DNA from: an uncultured Gammaproteobacteria bacterium
GTDB lineage: Bacteria > Pseudomonadota > Gammaproteobacteria > GCA-001735895
Direction: 5' to 3'
Length of the DNA stretch: 36,972 nt
Assembly (NCBI GenBank): GCA_937936805.1
Contig: CALDDP010000249.1
Span: forward strand, 1-36,972
Of this stretch, positions 18,904 to 28,250 are shown in pieces. The translations under genes and the position numbers were made by a program. How positions within the stretch are numbered: the first letter of the stretch is position 1; each line of letters begins with the position of its first letter. The notes under the pieces are model-generated. The model searched no databases and was not told the origin of the DNA. It worked only from the letters and a program-made list of their open reading frames with translations.

Positions 18904-19022
18904 TTACTCTCCTGGTGTACTAATGAGCGGATAGAGTGGCTCAAGGTGTTTGTTATATCTGTTGCTTTGGGCGACAATCCTGCCTTACCTGAATTTGTTG
19001 CGCAAGCTCCACTGTTCAGGGC

Positions 19023-21968
19023 TTGTTAACAGGTATTTCGTTGTCCACAAACTACATACTTTCAAAAAAAACGGCAGCCAGTATTGGTGACAGTGGTCTG
19101 GCGGCGAGACTGCGACACGAACTGGAAGGCGAAGTTATTTTTGATGCCTTCAGCCGCGGTCGCTACAGTACAGATGCCTCTATTTACCAAATTGAGCCGA
19201 TTGGTATCGTGGTGCCACGCAACGAACAGGACATACTGCGTGCCATTCAAATTGCAGCTGACGCCGACGTTCCGATCCTGCCGCGCGGTGGCGGCACGTC
19301 ACAAATTGGACAAACTGTGGGAACCGCGCTGGTTATGGATACGAGCAAGTATCTGAACCAGGTGATCGAGTTTGATCCCGGGGTTAGCAGCATCTGCGTT
19401 GCTCCGGGTATGGTGCTGGATCAGCTCAACAAACAGCTGAAACCGCACGGACTGTTTTATCCGGTCGACGTCTCTACCGGAAATCGGGCGACTCTCGGCG
19501 GTATGGCGGGTAACAACAGCTGCGGGGCGCGCTCTATTCGTTACGGCAATATGGTGCACAATGTCCAGGCCATTGATGCCTTGCTGGCCGACGGCAGCAA
19601 TATCCATTTTGCCGATCAAGCCCATACCACCCGGAATGAATCCAGTGCTGAATTAATACGCAAACTGGTAGCGCTGGGCCAACGCGAAGCGACTGAGATT
19701 GCACGCCGGTTCCCGCAGCTATTGCGGCGGGTCGGGGGATACAACATCAATGAAGTAACCAGTGCAGATGATGCAAACTTCGCGCGTTTACTGGTAGGTT
19801 CGGAGGGGACGCTGGCGTTTTTTACTCGTTTGCACCTGGAATTGCAACCCATTCCCGCGCATAAAGTGCTGGGGGTTTGTCATTTCCCGACTTTCCACCA
19901 GGCGATGGATTCAGCCCAGCATATCGTCAAACTGGACCCGAGCGCGGTTGAACTGGTGGACCGCACGATGATTGATTTATCGCGTGAAATTCCAATGTTT
20001 CGTGCTACCGTCGACCGCTTCGTCCGGGGCGAACCGGACGCGCTGCTGCTGGTGGAATTTGCCGGTGATAATCGTGACCAGCAATTGAGCAAGCTTCGTC
20101 AACTGGTGGAACTGATGGCTGATCTCGGCTTTTCCGATGCCGTAGTCGAGGCGCTTGACGCGGAGTTCCAGGCCGCGGTATGGGAAGTCCGCAAATCCGG
20201 ACTCAATATCATGATGTCGATGAAAGGCGAAGGCAAACCGGTGTCGTTTATCGAAGACTGCGCGGTACAGCTGGAAGACCTTGCCGAGTACACCGATCGG
20301 CTGACACGGGTGTTTGAAAAATACGGCACCACCGGCACCTGGTACGCCCATGCCTCGGTGGGCTGCCTGCATGTGCGCCCGATCCTCAATATGAAGGAAC
20401 CCGACGGTGCGCGGAAAATGCGCGCTATCATGGAGGAAACGCTGGATATTGTGCAGGAGTACAAGGGTTCGCATTCCGGCGAGCACGGTGACGGGCTGGC
20501 GCGTTCGGAGTTTCATCAACGTATGTTCGGCTCACGTATGCAGCGTGCATTCGAAGAAGTAAAAGATAGTTTCGACCCTGCGGGATTATTCAATCCGGGC
20601 AAGATAGTCGGTGCGCCCAAAATGGATGATCGCGACCTGTTTCGCTATGCGCCAGGTTACCAGGTGACGGCCCTGCAAACCGCGCTGGACTGGTCGGAGT
20701 GGGGCGGGTTCGGACCCGCCGTCGAGATGTGTAATAACAATGGTGCCTGTCGCAAGGCGGATGTCGGCGTAATGTGCCCTTCCTATCGCGTCACCCGGGA
20801 TGAACAGCACCTGACCCGCGGGCGAGCGAATACCCTGCGCCTGGCGATCAGCGGACAGCTGGGTGACGATGCGCTGGTTTCGGCTGAGATGTACGACACC
20901 ATGGATCTGTGCGTCGGATGCAAAGGTTGCCGGCGCGAGTGCCCCACCGGGGTTGACATGGCAAAGATGAAAGTGGAATTCCTGTATCATTACCGCAAAC
21001 ATCATCGCCTGCCACTAAAGGACCGGCTGATTGCCCATTTACCGCGTTACGCGCCCGTTGCCGCGCGCTTGAATTACATCATGAATCTGCGAGATTCAAT
21101 TCCGGGGCTGGCATGGCTGAGCGAAAAGCTCCTCGGTCTGAGCGCCGCGCGCAGACTGCCGCGGTGGCGCGCGGATTACTTCGACGACCGCCATGAAGCG
21201 ACTGCCTCGATGCAGGCGAACGGTCGAGAAGTAGTGTTACTGGTAGATACTTTCGAACGCTATTTTGAGCCTGAAAATGCGCGCGCTGCAAAGACCGTGC
21301 TCGAGGCGGCAGGCTACCGGGTACATCTGCCACAACCGGCCGACGCAAGGCACCCCCTGTGCAGTGGTCGTACCTTCCTTGCGGTGGGACTGGTAGAAGA
21401 TGCTCGGAATGAAGCCCGACGCCTGCTCGCAGCGCTTAAGCCTTATATTTTACGCGGAGTTCCGGTAATCGGCCTGGAACCCTCCTGCCTGTTAACCCTG
21501 CGCGATGAGTTTAAAAGCATGCTGCCCGGTGAGGAAACCACCGCGCTGGCCGAATCCGCCCTGTTGCTGGAAGAATTTCTCGCGCAGCAACATCAGGCGG
21601 GGGAACTGCCGCTTAAGTTCAGGCCCCTGACAGCCAGGCGAGCGCTCGTGCACGGACATTGCCACCAGAAGGCGTTTGCTACGATGACCGCGATGCAACA
21701 GACCCTGGCCCTCATACCCGAACTCGAGGTTGAAGTCATCGATTCCGGTTGTTGCGGTATGGCCGGGGCCTTCGGTTATGAAGCCAGTCATTATGACGTA
21801 TCGATGAAAATGGCCGAACTCAGTTTACTGCCAACGATACGAGCATCCAGCAATGACACGCTGCTGATTGCCAATGGTACCAGTTGTCGACATCAGATTC
21901 GTGACGGTGCAAAACGCGAAAGCCGCCATATCGCCTGCGTTTTACAGGAGGCATTGCAGGCAAGCTGA
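19023..21968 (+). CDS. FAD-binding and Fe-S-binding fused dehydrogenase (glycolate/D-lactate/D-2-hydroxyglutarate oxidase, YdiJ-like)
   Basis: PCMH-like FAD domain (PRGGGTSQIGQTVG; TLGGMAGNNSCG; HSGEHGDGLARSEF), 4Fe-4S motif CVGCKGCRRECP and CCG-type motifs (HGHCHQKA, DSGCCGMAGAFG). Start codon uncertain (ORF opens on TTG; TTG 19041 is another option). Confidence 0.9.
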   Translation: MLTGISLSTNYILSKKTAASIGDSGLAARLRHELEGEVIFDAFSRGRYSTDASIYQIEPIGIVVPRNEQDILRAIQIAADADVPILPRGGGTSQIGQTVGTALVMDTSKYLNQVIEFDPGVSSICVAPGMVLDQLNKQLKPHGLFYPVDVSTGNRATLGGMAGNNSCGARSIRYGNMVHNVQAIDALLADGSNIHFADQAHTTRNESSAELIRKLVALGQREATEIARRFPQLLRRVGGYNINEVTSADDANFARLLVGSEGTLAFFTRLHLELQPIPAHKVLGVCHFPTFHQAMDSAQHIVKLDPSAVELVDRTMIDLSREIPMFRATVDRFVRGEPDALLLVEFAGDNRDQQLSKLRQLVELMADLGFSDAVVEALDAEFQAAVWEVRKSGLNIMMSMKGEGKPVSFIEDCAVQLEDLAEYTDRLTRVFEKYGTTGTWYAHASVGCLHVRPILNMKEPDGARKMRAIMEETLDIVQEYKGSHSGEHGDGLARSEFHQRMFGSRMQRAFEEVKDSFDPAGLFNPGKIVGAPKMDDRDLFRYAPGYQVTALQTALDWSEWGGFGPAVEMCNNNGACRKADVGVMCPSYRVTRDEQHLTRGRANTLRLAISGQLGDDALVSAEMYDTMDLCVGCKGCRRECPTGVDMAKMKVEFLYHYRKHHRLPLKDRLIAHLPRYAPVAARLNYIMNLRDSIPGLAWLSEKLLGLSAARRLPRWRADYFDDRHEATASMQANGREVVLLVDTFERYFEPENARAAKTVLEAAGYRVHLPQPADARHPLCSGRTFLAVGLVEDARNEARRLLAALKPYILRGVPVIGLEPSCLLTLRDEFKSMLPGEETTALAESALLLEEFLAQQHQAGELPLKFRPLTARRALVHGHCHQKAFATMTAMQQTLALIPELEVEVIDSGCCGMAGAFGYEASHYDVSMKMAELSLLPTIRASSNDTLLIANGTSCRHQIRDGAKRESRHIACVLQEALQAS

Positions 21969-22057
21969 TCCTTTTCGGCAGGGCGACGGGTTACTGGACA
22001 AGAGCGGCGAATGGCGTTTTAGCGGATACGATTTGATATACACAAATGAGACTCGAT

Positions 22058-22537
22058 ATGAACTTCAAAACTGCAGATTTGAGTGATGAAAACAAGGGCA
22101 GGGTACAGGCTGTATTGCCCGGGTTACGTAATTTTGGAGGCAATGCCCGTTTTTACGGTGAAATGGTTACGATTAAATCCTCTGGCGACTTTTCGCTGGT
22201 GCGTGATCAGGTCAGAACTTCCGGTGGCGGCAGGGTGCTGGTCGTCGATAACAATGCATTGATGGATGGCGCCATACTGGGCGATTTGCTTGCGGCGGCG
22301 GCGCGGGATAATGCCTGGCAGGGAGTAGTTATCAATGGTTGTATCCGTGACTCTGCCGATATTGCTTTGATGACTATCGGCGTCAAGGCGCTGGCAACCA
22401 CACCGACACGCGGCAGCAGCGAGGGCAAGGGTGAGTTAAATGTAGAGGTCGAGTTTCTCGGTGCTGTTTTCAGACCCGGCGAGTACCTGTACAGCGATGA
22501 AGATGGAATCCTGCTCTGCGCTGAGGCGTTGTTTTGA
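22058..22537 (+). CDS. RraA family protein / 4-hydroxy-4-methyl-2-oxoglutarate aldolase-like
   Basis: FGGNARFYGEMVTIK, GRVLVVDN, GAILGDLLAAAARDNAWQGVVINGCIRD; in-frame ATG 22058 preferred. Confidence 0.87.
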   Translation: MNFKTADLSDENKGRVQAVLPGLRNFGGNARFYGEMVTIKSSGDFSLVRDQVRTSGGGRVLVVDNNALMDGAILGDLLAAAARDNAWQGVVINGCIRDSADIALMTIGVKALATTPTRGSSEGKGELNVEVEFLGAVFRPGEYLYSDEDGILLCAEALF

Positions 22538-22538
22538 G

Positions 22539-24359
22539 TCAACGCGCAAAACGGAGTTTTTGCGCATAGGGGAAAACGTCCTCGTAAATTCCGACCGCGA
22601 TGTTTTCCTGCTTCTGCACCCAGAAATCGGCTTCGAGTAAATCGCGATGGTGTTTCATGAACGCCTGGCGTAGCCGATTATTGGCAAACAGGAAAGTAGC
22701 GAATTGCTCGGGAAAAACATCGTTGGCCGCCACGCTATACCAGGGTTCTGCAGCGAATTCATCTTCCGGGTAAAGTGGCTCGGGTATCTTGCGAAAGTTG
22801 CATTCGGTCAGGTAACAGATTTCATCGTAATCGTAAAACACGACACGGCCCAGGCCTTGCCCGGTAACGCCGAAATTTTTCATCAGCAAATCCCCCGGGA
22901 AGATATTCGCCGCAGCCAGTTCCTTGATCGCATCGCCGTAACCTTTCATCAGGTGGCCGAGATAATGGTCGTCGGCCCGCTGTGCAGCCAGGTTTAACGG
23001 TGTCATTCGACGTTCGATGTAAAGGTGCTTGATGACTATCTGGTTACCTTCCTCAGAAACGCTATCAGCGCAGGTTTCGTATAGCTCTTCGAGTAAATCC
23101 CCGGCAAAACGCGCGCGCGGCAGCGCAACATGGGAATACTCGAGTACATCCGACATACGCCCGACCCGGTCGTGCATCTTGACCAGGCGGTAAGTGTCCA
23201 GCACTTCCTGGCGCGTCGTTTTTTTGGGCGGTGGGAAGCGATCACGTATTACCTTGAACACGTATGGATAGGAGGGTAACGTGAACACCGCCATCACCAT
23301 GCCCTTGATACCGGGGGCAAATATCAGCTCGTCTTCCGAGTGTTTTAGATGATGCAAAAAATCACGGTAGAAAACTGTTTTGCCCTGTTTGTGAAAACCA
23401 ATCGCCGAGTAAAATGATTCCTTGCTGCGCATTGGCATCAGGCGACGCAGGAAGGTAACAATCGAGGACGGCACCGGGTGGTCAACCATGAAATAGACAT
23501 AGGAGAATTCGAATAACCGGGTCAAACCCTGCCTGCCGATGATAATTGCATCGCAATAAACTGAAGCCTTCCCGCTATGCAAAATTGGAATTGCGAAAGG
23601 CACCTCAAGATTCGAGTTTATCGCCCGCCCGACGATATAAGCAGCCTTGTTACGGTAGAAGATGCTGCTGATTACCTGGAACTGAAAATTCAAATGCGCC
23701 CGCCGTGGCCGTGGAAAGGTATGTTTGATCAGCGCCTGGGCAATGTTGCGCACATCGCGATCGATGTTTTCGAAGGGCAGATTGAATCCACTGTCGAGCA
23801 GGACCTGTTTGATCGACGACCGAAACCCGCGCTTGGCAGGATAATAAACGTGGTAGGAGGGTTTTTCAGAGTCGATAAATTCGGTCGAAACCACGCTGCG
23901 AACGAAGATGTAGTCGTTGCCGAAGTAGTCTCGATGAAACAGTGCACAGAACACCGAGTTGTAGAAGGTCTCTGCCAGCTCGGGTTGCAGATGGTTGCTG
24001 ATTAACTGTACGTAATCACGTTTGACGTCAAACCAGAGCTGGCTGTCAAAAGGTTCGAGATCGAACAACTGCCGCAGCTCGGCAATCGCATCCTTGACGC
24101 GAATGTCGTAAAACATGATTCGTTCACGCGCGGCTACTCGCTCTGCCTCCCAGTCAGCGTTCTCGAAACGCTGCTTGGCGCCCTTCGTAATTTCACTGAA
24201 AATGGTGAAATGTCGATCGAAACCGTTGAGAATTGTGCTTGCGATCTGGGTCGACAGTCCTTTATCCGTGTTATTCAATTGAAGCTCCAGGAGGTCGCAT
24301 ATACCCCCGGCGTAAGTGGGTAGATCGGCGGATGACCAGGCAGTTGTTGCAGAATCCAT
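22539..24359 (-). CDS. aceK: Isocitrate dehydrogenase kinase/phosphatase
   Basis: 606 aa; APGIKGMVMAVFTLPSYPYVFKVIRDRFPPPKKTTRQEV, GDLLMKNFGVTGQGLGRVVFYDYDEICYL, signature AceK blocks. Confidence 0.96.
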   Translation of the reverse strand: MDSATTAWSSADLPTYAGGICDLLELQLNNTDKGLSTQIASTILNGFDRHFTIFSEITKGAKQRFENADWEAERVAARERIMFYDIRVKDAIAELRQLFDLEPFDSQLWFDVKRDYVQLISNHLQPELAETFYNSVFCALFHRDYFGNDYIFVRSVVSTEFIDSEKPSYHVYYPAKRGFRSSIKQVLLDSGFNLPFENIDRDVRNIAQALIKHTFPRPRRAHLNFQFQVISSIFYRNKAAYIVGRAINSNLEVPFAIPILHSGKASVYCDAIIIGRQGLTRLFEFSYVYFMVDHPVPSSIVTFLRRLMPMRSKESFYSAIGFHKQGKTVFYRDFLHHLKHSEDELIFAPGIKGMVMAVFTLPSYPYVFKVIRDRFPPPKKTTRQEVLDTYRLVKMHDRVGRMSDVLEYSHVALPRARFAGDLLEELYETCADSVSEEGNQIVIKHLYIERRMTPLNLAAQRADDHYLGHLMKGYGDAIKELAAANIFPGDLLMKNFGVTGQGLGRVVFYDYDEICYLTECNFRKIPEPLYPEDEFAAEPWYSVAANDVFPEQFATFLFANNRLRQAFMKHHRDLLEADFWVQKQENIAVGIYEDVFPYAQKLRFAR

Positions 24360-24529
24360 CTACATTCGTCTGCAGTTGCAAAGACGAAAGCAGTCCGAAA
24401 GCAGGTTTTCCGACCGCTAACAGCAGCCACGGCTCAAACAGCATTCCTGCGCGAGGTGCCCCGGTTACTGAAAATTGGAACCGAGTGTCACTTATCGCGA
24501 TGTCGAGGTCAATGAGATTGAAAAATCGG

Positions 24530-24543
24530 TTGATTTGGATCAA
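24530..24543. promoter_or_regulatory. FNR/Anr-type box TTGATTTGGATCAA
   Basis: Perfect TTGAT-N4-ATCAA match in the divergent aceK/acsA intergenic region, about 120 bp upstream of the acsA ATG. Confidence 0.62.
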
Positions 24544-24661
24544 ATTTGTTCATCCTTTTAGCCGAAAGTGATCGAGTGAACATCTTGTCGCATGCGAGGG
24601 TTTATGTAAGCATACCCTTGCCCGAGAGAAAACCTGATAATTAAATCCCGAGGAAGGCACC

Positions 24662-26608
24662 ATGTCCGAAAACAGTATCTATCCAGTTCCTGCTGAATTT
24701 GCTGCGCAGGCGAATATCACTGCGGCCCAATATGATGAAATGTACCAACAGTCTGTAGAAGATCCCGAAGGCTTCTGGTCGGAACAGGCTGAAAATTACC
24801 TCTCCTGGTTTAAACCATGGAATTCAGTCTGTGACTGGAGTTTTGATGCCGACGATCTGCACATAAAGTGGTTCGAGGGCGCCGAACTCAATGTCTCGTA
24901 CAACTGTATCGATCGTCATCTGGATACCCGCGCAGACCAGGTTGCCATCATATGGGAAGGGGATGACCCTGGCGAAGATCGCAAAATTACCTATGCCGAA
25001 CTGCATGAGGAAGTCTGTAAATTCGCCAATGTATTAAAAGCGCGAGGCGTCGGCAGGGGCGATCGCGTTTCGATTTACATGCCGATGATTCCCGAGGCAG
25101 CGGTCGCAATGCTGGCCTGCACTCGGATCGGAGCAGTGCACTCGGTTGTGTTTGGAGGTTTCTCCCCTGACGCGTTGCGTGATCGTATTCAGGATTCGGA
25201 TTGCCAGGTGGTGATTACCGCAGACCAGTCCGTACGCGGTGGCAAACTGGTGCCTTTAAAGGCCAATGCCGACAAGGCGGTCAGCGCCTGTCCCAGCGTG
25301 AATAGTGTGATCGTGGTGCAACGCGGTGGCGATCCGGTCGACTGGACCAGTGGCCGTGACGTCTGGTATCACGAGGCCATGGCCGAGGCTTCTGTGGAGT
25401 GCGAACCCGAGATGATGGGTGCCGAAGATCCGTTGTTTATCCTGTATACATCGGGCTCGACCGGTACGCCGAAGGGCGTCTTGCACACCACCGGCGGTTA
25501 TCTGTTGCAGGCGGCAATGACTCATAAACTGGTGTTTGATTATAAAGATGGTGAAATTTACTGGTGTACGGCCGATGTCGGCTGGGTAACCGGACACACC
25601 TATATCGTCTATGGGCCACTTGCCAACGGCGCCACCACGTTAATGTTTGAAGGTATCCCCACTTATCCCGATATTTCACGCTTCTGGCAGGTTTGTGACA
25701 AACACGACGTCTCAATTTTCTATACCGCGCCAACCGCGATTAGAGCGTTAATGGGCGCCGGTGACGAACCGGTCAAAAAGACCTCGCGCAAATCGCTGCG
25801 TTTACTCGGCACCGTGGGCGAACCGATCAACCCCGAGGCATGGTTGTGGTATCACAACATCATCGGTGATGGCCGTTGCCCGATAGTTGATACCTGGTGG
25901 CAGACCGAAACCGGGGCACATATGATGACGCCGCTGCCCGGAGCGACCGCTACCAAGCCGGGTTCCGCGACCTTCCCGTTTTTTGGTGCACAACCGGTTC
26001 TGCTCGACGACCAGGGCAATGAAATCGACGGCAACCCGGCGGAGGGAAATCTTGCGATGCGCGCGCCCTGGCCCTCGATGATGCGCTCTGTATATGGTGA
26101 TCACAAGCGCTTCTACGAAACCTATTTTGCCATGTTCAAAGGCTATTATTTCACCGGTGACGGGGCACGCCGCGACGAAGACGGGTATTACTGGATTACT
26201 GGACGAGTGGACGATGTACTCAATGTTTCCGGGCATCGCCTGGGTACCGCAGAAATTGAATCCGCACTGGTGAAACATGCAAAAGTCGCCGAATCCGCGG
26301 TGGTCGGTTATCCGCACGACATAACCGGGCAGGGTATCTACGCCTATGTCACCCTGATGGGCGGCGAAGAGGGCAGCGATGCTTTGAAAGATGAACTGGT
26401 GAAACTGGTGCGCGCTGAAATAGGGCCCATTGCCAAGGTTAATATCATCCAGTGGGCACCCGGGCTACCGAAAACCCGTTCCGGTAAAATAATGCGCCGC
26501 ATACTGCGCAAGGTAGCCGCCAACGAACTCGATAATCTTGGTGATACTTCAACCCTGGCTGATCCCGGCGTGGTAGATAACCTGATCGACAACCGCATTA
26601 ATCGATAA
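24662..26608 (+). CDS. acsA: Acetyl-CoA synthetase
   Basis: 648 aa; [82 protein letters not shown] upstream. Confidence 0.96.
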   Translation: MSENSIYPVPAEFAAQANITAAQYDEMYQQSVEDPEGFWSEQAENYLSWFKPWNSVCDWSFDADDLHIKWFEGAELNVSYNCIDRHLDTRADQVAIIWEGDDPGEDRKITYAELHEEVCKFANVLKARGVGRGDRVSIYMPMIPEAAVAMLACTRIGAVHSVVFGGFSPDALRDRIQDSDCQVVITADQSVRGGKLVPLKANADKAVSACPSVNSVIVVQRGGDPVDWTSGRDVWYHEAMAEASVECEPEMMGAEDPLFILYTSGSTGTPKGVLHTTGGYLLQAAMTHKLVFDYKDGEIYWCTADVGWVTGHTYIVYGPLANGATTLMFEGIPTYPDISRFWQVCDKHDVSIFYTAPTAIRALMGAGDEPVKKTSRKSLRLLGTVGEPINPEAWLWYHNIIGDGRCPIVDTWWQTETGAHMMTPLPGATATKPGSATFPFFGAQPVLLDDQGNEIDGNPAEGNLAMRAPWPSMMRSVYGDHKRFYETYFAMFKGYYFTGDGARRDEDGYYWITGRVDDVLNVSGHRLGTAEIESALVKHAKVAESAVVGYPHDITGQGIYAYVTLMGGEEGSDALKDELVKLVRAEIGPIAKVNIIQWAPGLPKTRSGKIMRRILRKVAANELDNLGDTSTLADPGVVDNLIDNRINR

Positions 26609-26627
26609 AGCCTGACTAACTGTAGTT

Positions 26628-26654
26628 AAAGCCCCGCACAATGCGGGGCTTTTA
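26628..26654 (+). terminator. Intrinsic terminator downstream of acsA
   Basis: AAAGCCCCGCA-CAA-TGCGGGGCTTT: perfect 11-bp stem, 3-nt loop, running into a T-rich 3' flank. Confidence 0.88.
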
Positions 26655-26704
26655 TTCGAAGAAGTAAATTATACTCCGGCTTTTAATTTCCGGTAGCAAC
26701 AGGC

Positions 26705-28186
26705 GTGTCAGTTTTACCCCAGTTGAAGGTGCAAACCCGGGTTAGTCGCTTACCCGATAGTTTCTATCGTCGGGTCGACCCTCAGCCACTGAACAATCCA
26801 TACCTGGTCGCATTCAGCCCCACGGTAGCGGACCTGCTCGATATCGACCCGTTGCTGTTTCAGGACCAGCAACTGGTCAATCTGTTGAGTGGCAGTGAAA
26901 TCAGCGCCGACAGCGATCCGATCGCGATGCTCTACGCGGGCCATCAGTTCGGGCATTTCGTACCTCAGCTGGGTGACGGACGCGCCCTGATGATCGGTGA
27001 AATCACCGACTCAGGTGGTTCAGACTGGGAAATTCAGCTCAAGGGTTCGGGACTGACTCCATTTTCAAGAATGGGCGACGGGCGCGCGGTGTTGCGCTCT
27101 ACTATTCGTGAATATCTCTGCAGTGAAGCTATCGCCGCGCTGGGGATTCCTACCACACGCGCTCTGTGTATTACCGGCAGCAATGACGCGGTTTATCGCG
27201 AACGTCCCGAAACCGCTGCGGTTTTGACCCGGCTCGCGCCGAGCCATCTGCGTTTTGGCAACTTCGAGGTATTTTTTTACCGACAGCAGTATGCAGAACT
27301 GAAGATCCTGGCTGATTTCATAATCGAACATTTTTATCCGGATTGCAGCACCGCCGAAAATCCATACTCAGAAATGCTACGCCAGGTTATCGAGCGCACC
27401 GCCAGGCTGGTTGCGCAATGGCAACTGGTCGGCTTTACCCATGGCGTACTGAACTCAGATAATATGTCGATGCTGGGATTAACCATCGATTATGGTCCGT
27501 ATGGATTTCTCGATACCTACCAGTCCGCATTCGTCTGCAATCATTCCGACGAACTGGGTCGCTATGCCTATGATCAACAACCACGCATCGGCCTGTTCAA
27601 CCTGTCCTGCCTGGCGCAGGCGATGCTGCCATTACTTGATGAGGATAGTGGTGAACAGGCAGCCGAGCACGCAAAACAACTACTCGCGGACTATCAACCG
27701 GCTTACCTGGCACATTACTACCGGGGCATGGCTGCGAAACTTGGGCTGCAGTCTTTTCGTGAAGGTGACGAGGTTTTGATTTCATCGCTATTCGAATTGA
27801 TGGAACAGGCGGTTGATTTCACCAATTTTTTTCGTCGCCTGAGTAACACCGACCTGGCGGAAGATAATGATAGCCGGATGCGGGACATGTTCATCGACCG
27901 TGAAGGTTTTACAGCCTGGCAACAGGATTACCTGGCTCGTTTGGAGGCGGATGCAACGGATCAGGAAACGAGGCGACGGCAAATGCTCGCAGTCAATCCC
28001 CGGTTCGTCCTGCGTAACTATCTCGCACAGCAGGCCATCGAGCGTGCCGAAGAGGGGGATTTTAGCGAGGTGGAGATTTTGCACGACCTGTTGCAGCACC
28101 CGTTTGACGAGCAACCCGAGCGCGAAGAGTATGCGGCCGAACCTCCTGACTGGGCACGCCATATAGATTTAAGTTGTTCCTCCTAA
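26705..28186 (+). CDS. selO: Protein adenylyltransferase SelO (YdiU/UPF0061 family)
   Basis: NPYLVAFSPTVADLL, YAGHQFGHFVPQLGDGRALMIGEI, LKGSGLTPFSRMGDGRAVLRSTIREYLCSEAIAALGIPTTRAL, GVLNSDNMSMLGLTIDYGPYGFLD; GTG start. Confidence 0.95.
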   Translation: MSVLPQLKVQTRVSRLPDSFYRRVDPQPLNNPYLVAFSPTVADLLDIDPLLFQDQQLVNLLSGSEISADSDPIAMLYAGHQFGHFVPQLGDGRALMIGEITDSGGSDWEIQLKGSGLTPFSRMGDGRAVLRSTIREYLCSEAIAALGIPTTRALCITGSNDAVYRERPETAAVLTRLAPSHLRFGNFEVFFYRQQYAELKILADFIIEHFYPDCSTAENPYSEMLRQVIERTARLVAQWQLVGFTHGVLNSDNMSMLGLTIDYGPYGFLDTYQSAFVCNHSDELGRYAYDQQPRIGLFNLSCLAQAMLPLLDEDSGEQAAEHAKQLLADYQPAYLAHYYRGMAAKLGLQSFREGDEVLISSLFELMEQAVDFTNFFRRLSNTDLAEDNDSRMRDMFIDREGFTAWQQDYLARLEADATDQETRRRQMLAVNPRFVLRNYLAQQAIERAEEGDFSEVEILHDLLQHPFDEQPEREEYAAEPPDWARHIDLSCSS

Positions 28187-28194
28187 CTGTTGCA

Positions 28195-28240
28195 TCTTCT
28201 CATTTTATTCTCTAAACTGACTGAGAATAAAACGAGAAGA
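28195..28240. promoter_or_regulatory. Large inverted repeat in the lexA promoter (putative non-canonical LexA operator)
   Basis: TCTTCTCATTTTATTCTC - TAAACTGACT - GAGAATAAAACGAGAAGA; arms pair at 17 of 18 positions. Confidence 0.7.
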
Positions 28241-28250
28241 GTTACGACAA

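Noticed and set aside
18349-19029. 226-aa plus-strand ORF opposite the class V aminotransferase
   Set aside because: Antisense shadow ORF produced by GC-rich coding bias.
19977-20519. 180-aa minus-strand ORF within the FAD/Fe-S dehydrogenase
   Set aside because: Shadow ORF in a long conserved gene.
28195-28240. lexA inverted repeat as an intrinsic terminator of selO
   Set aside because: AT-rich arms with a 10-nt loop and no T-tract following; it overlaps a plausible promoter and the lexA ribosome-binding site, which fits an operator better.
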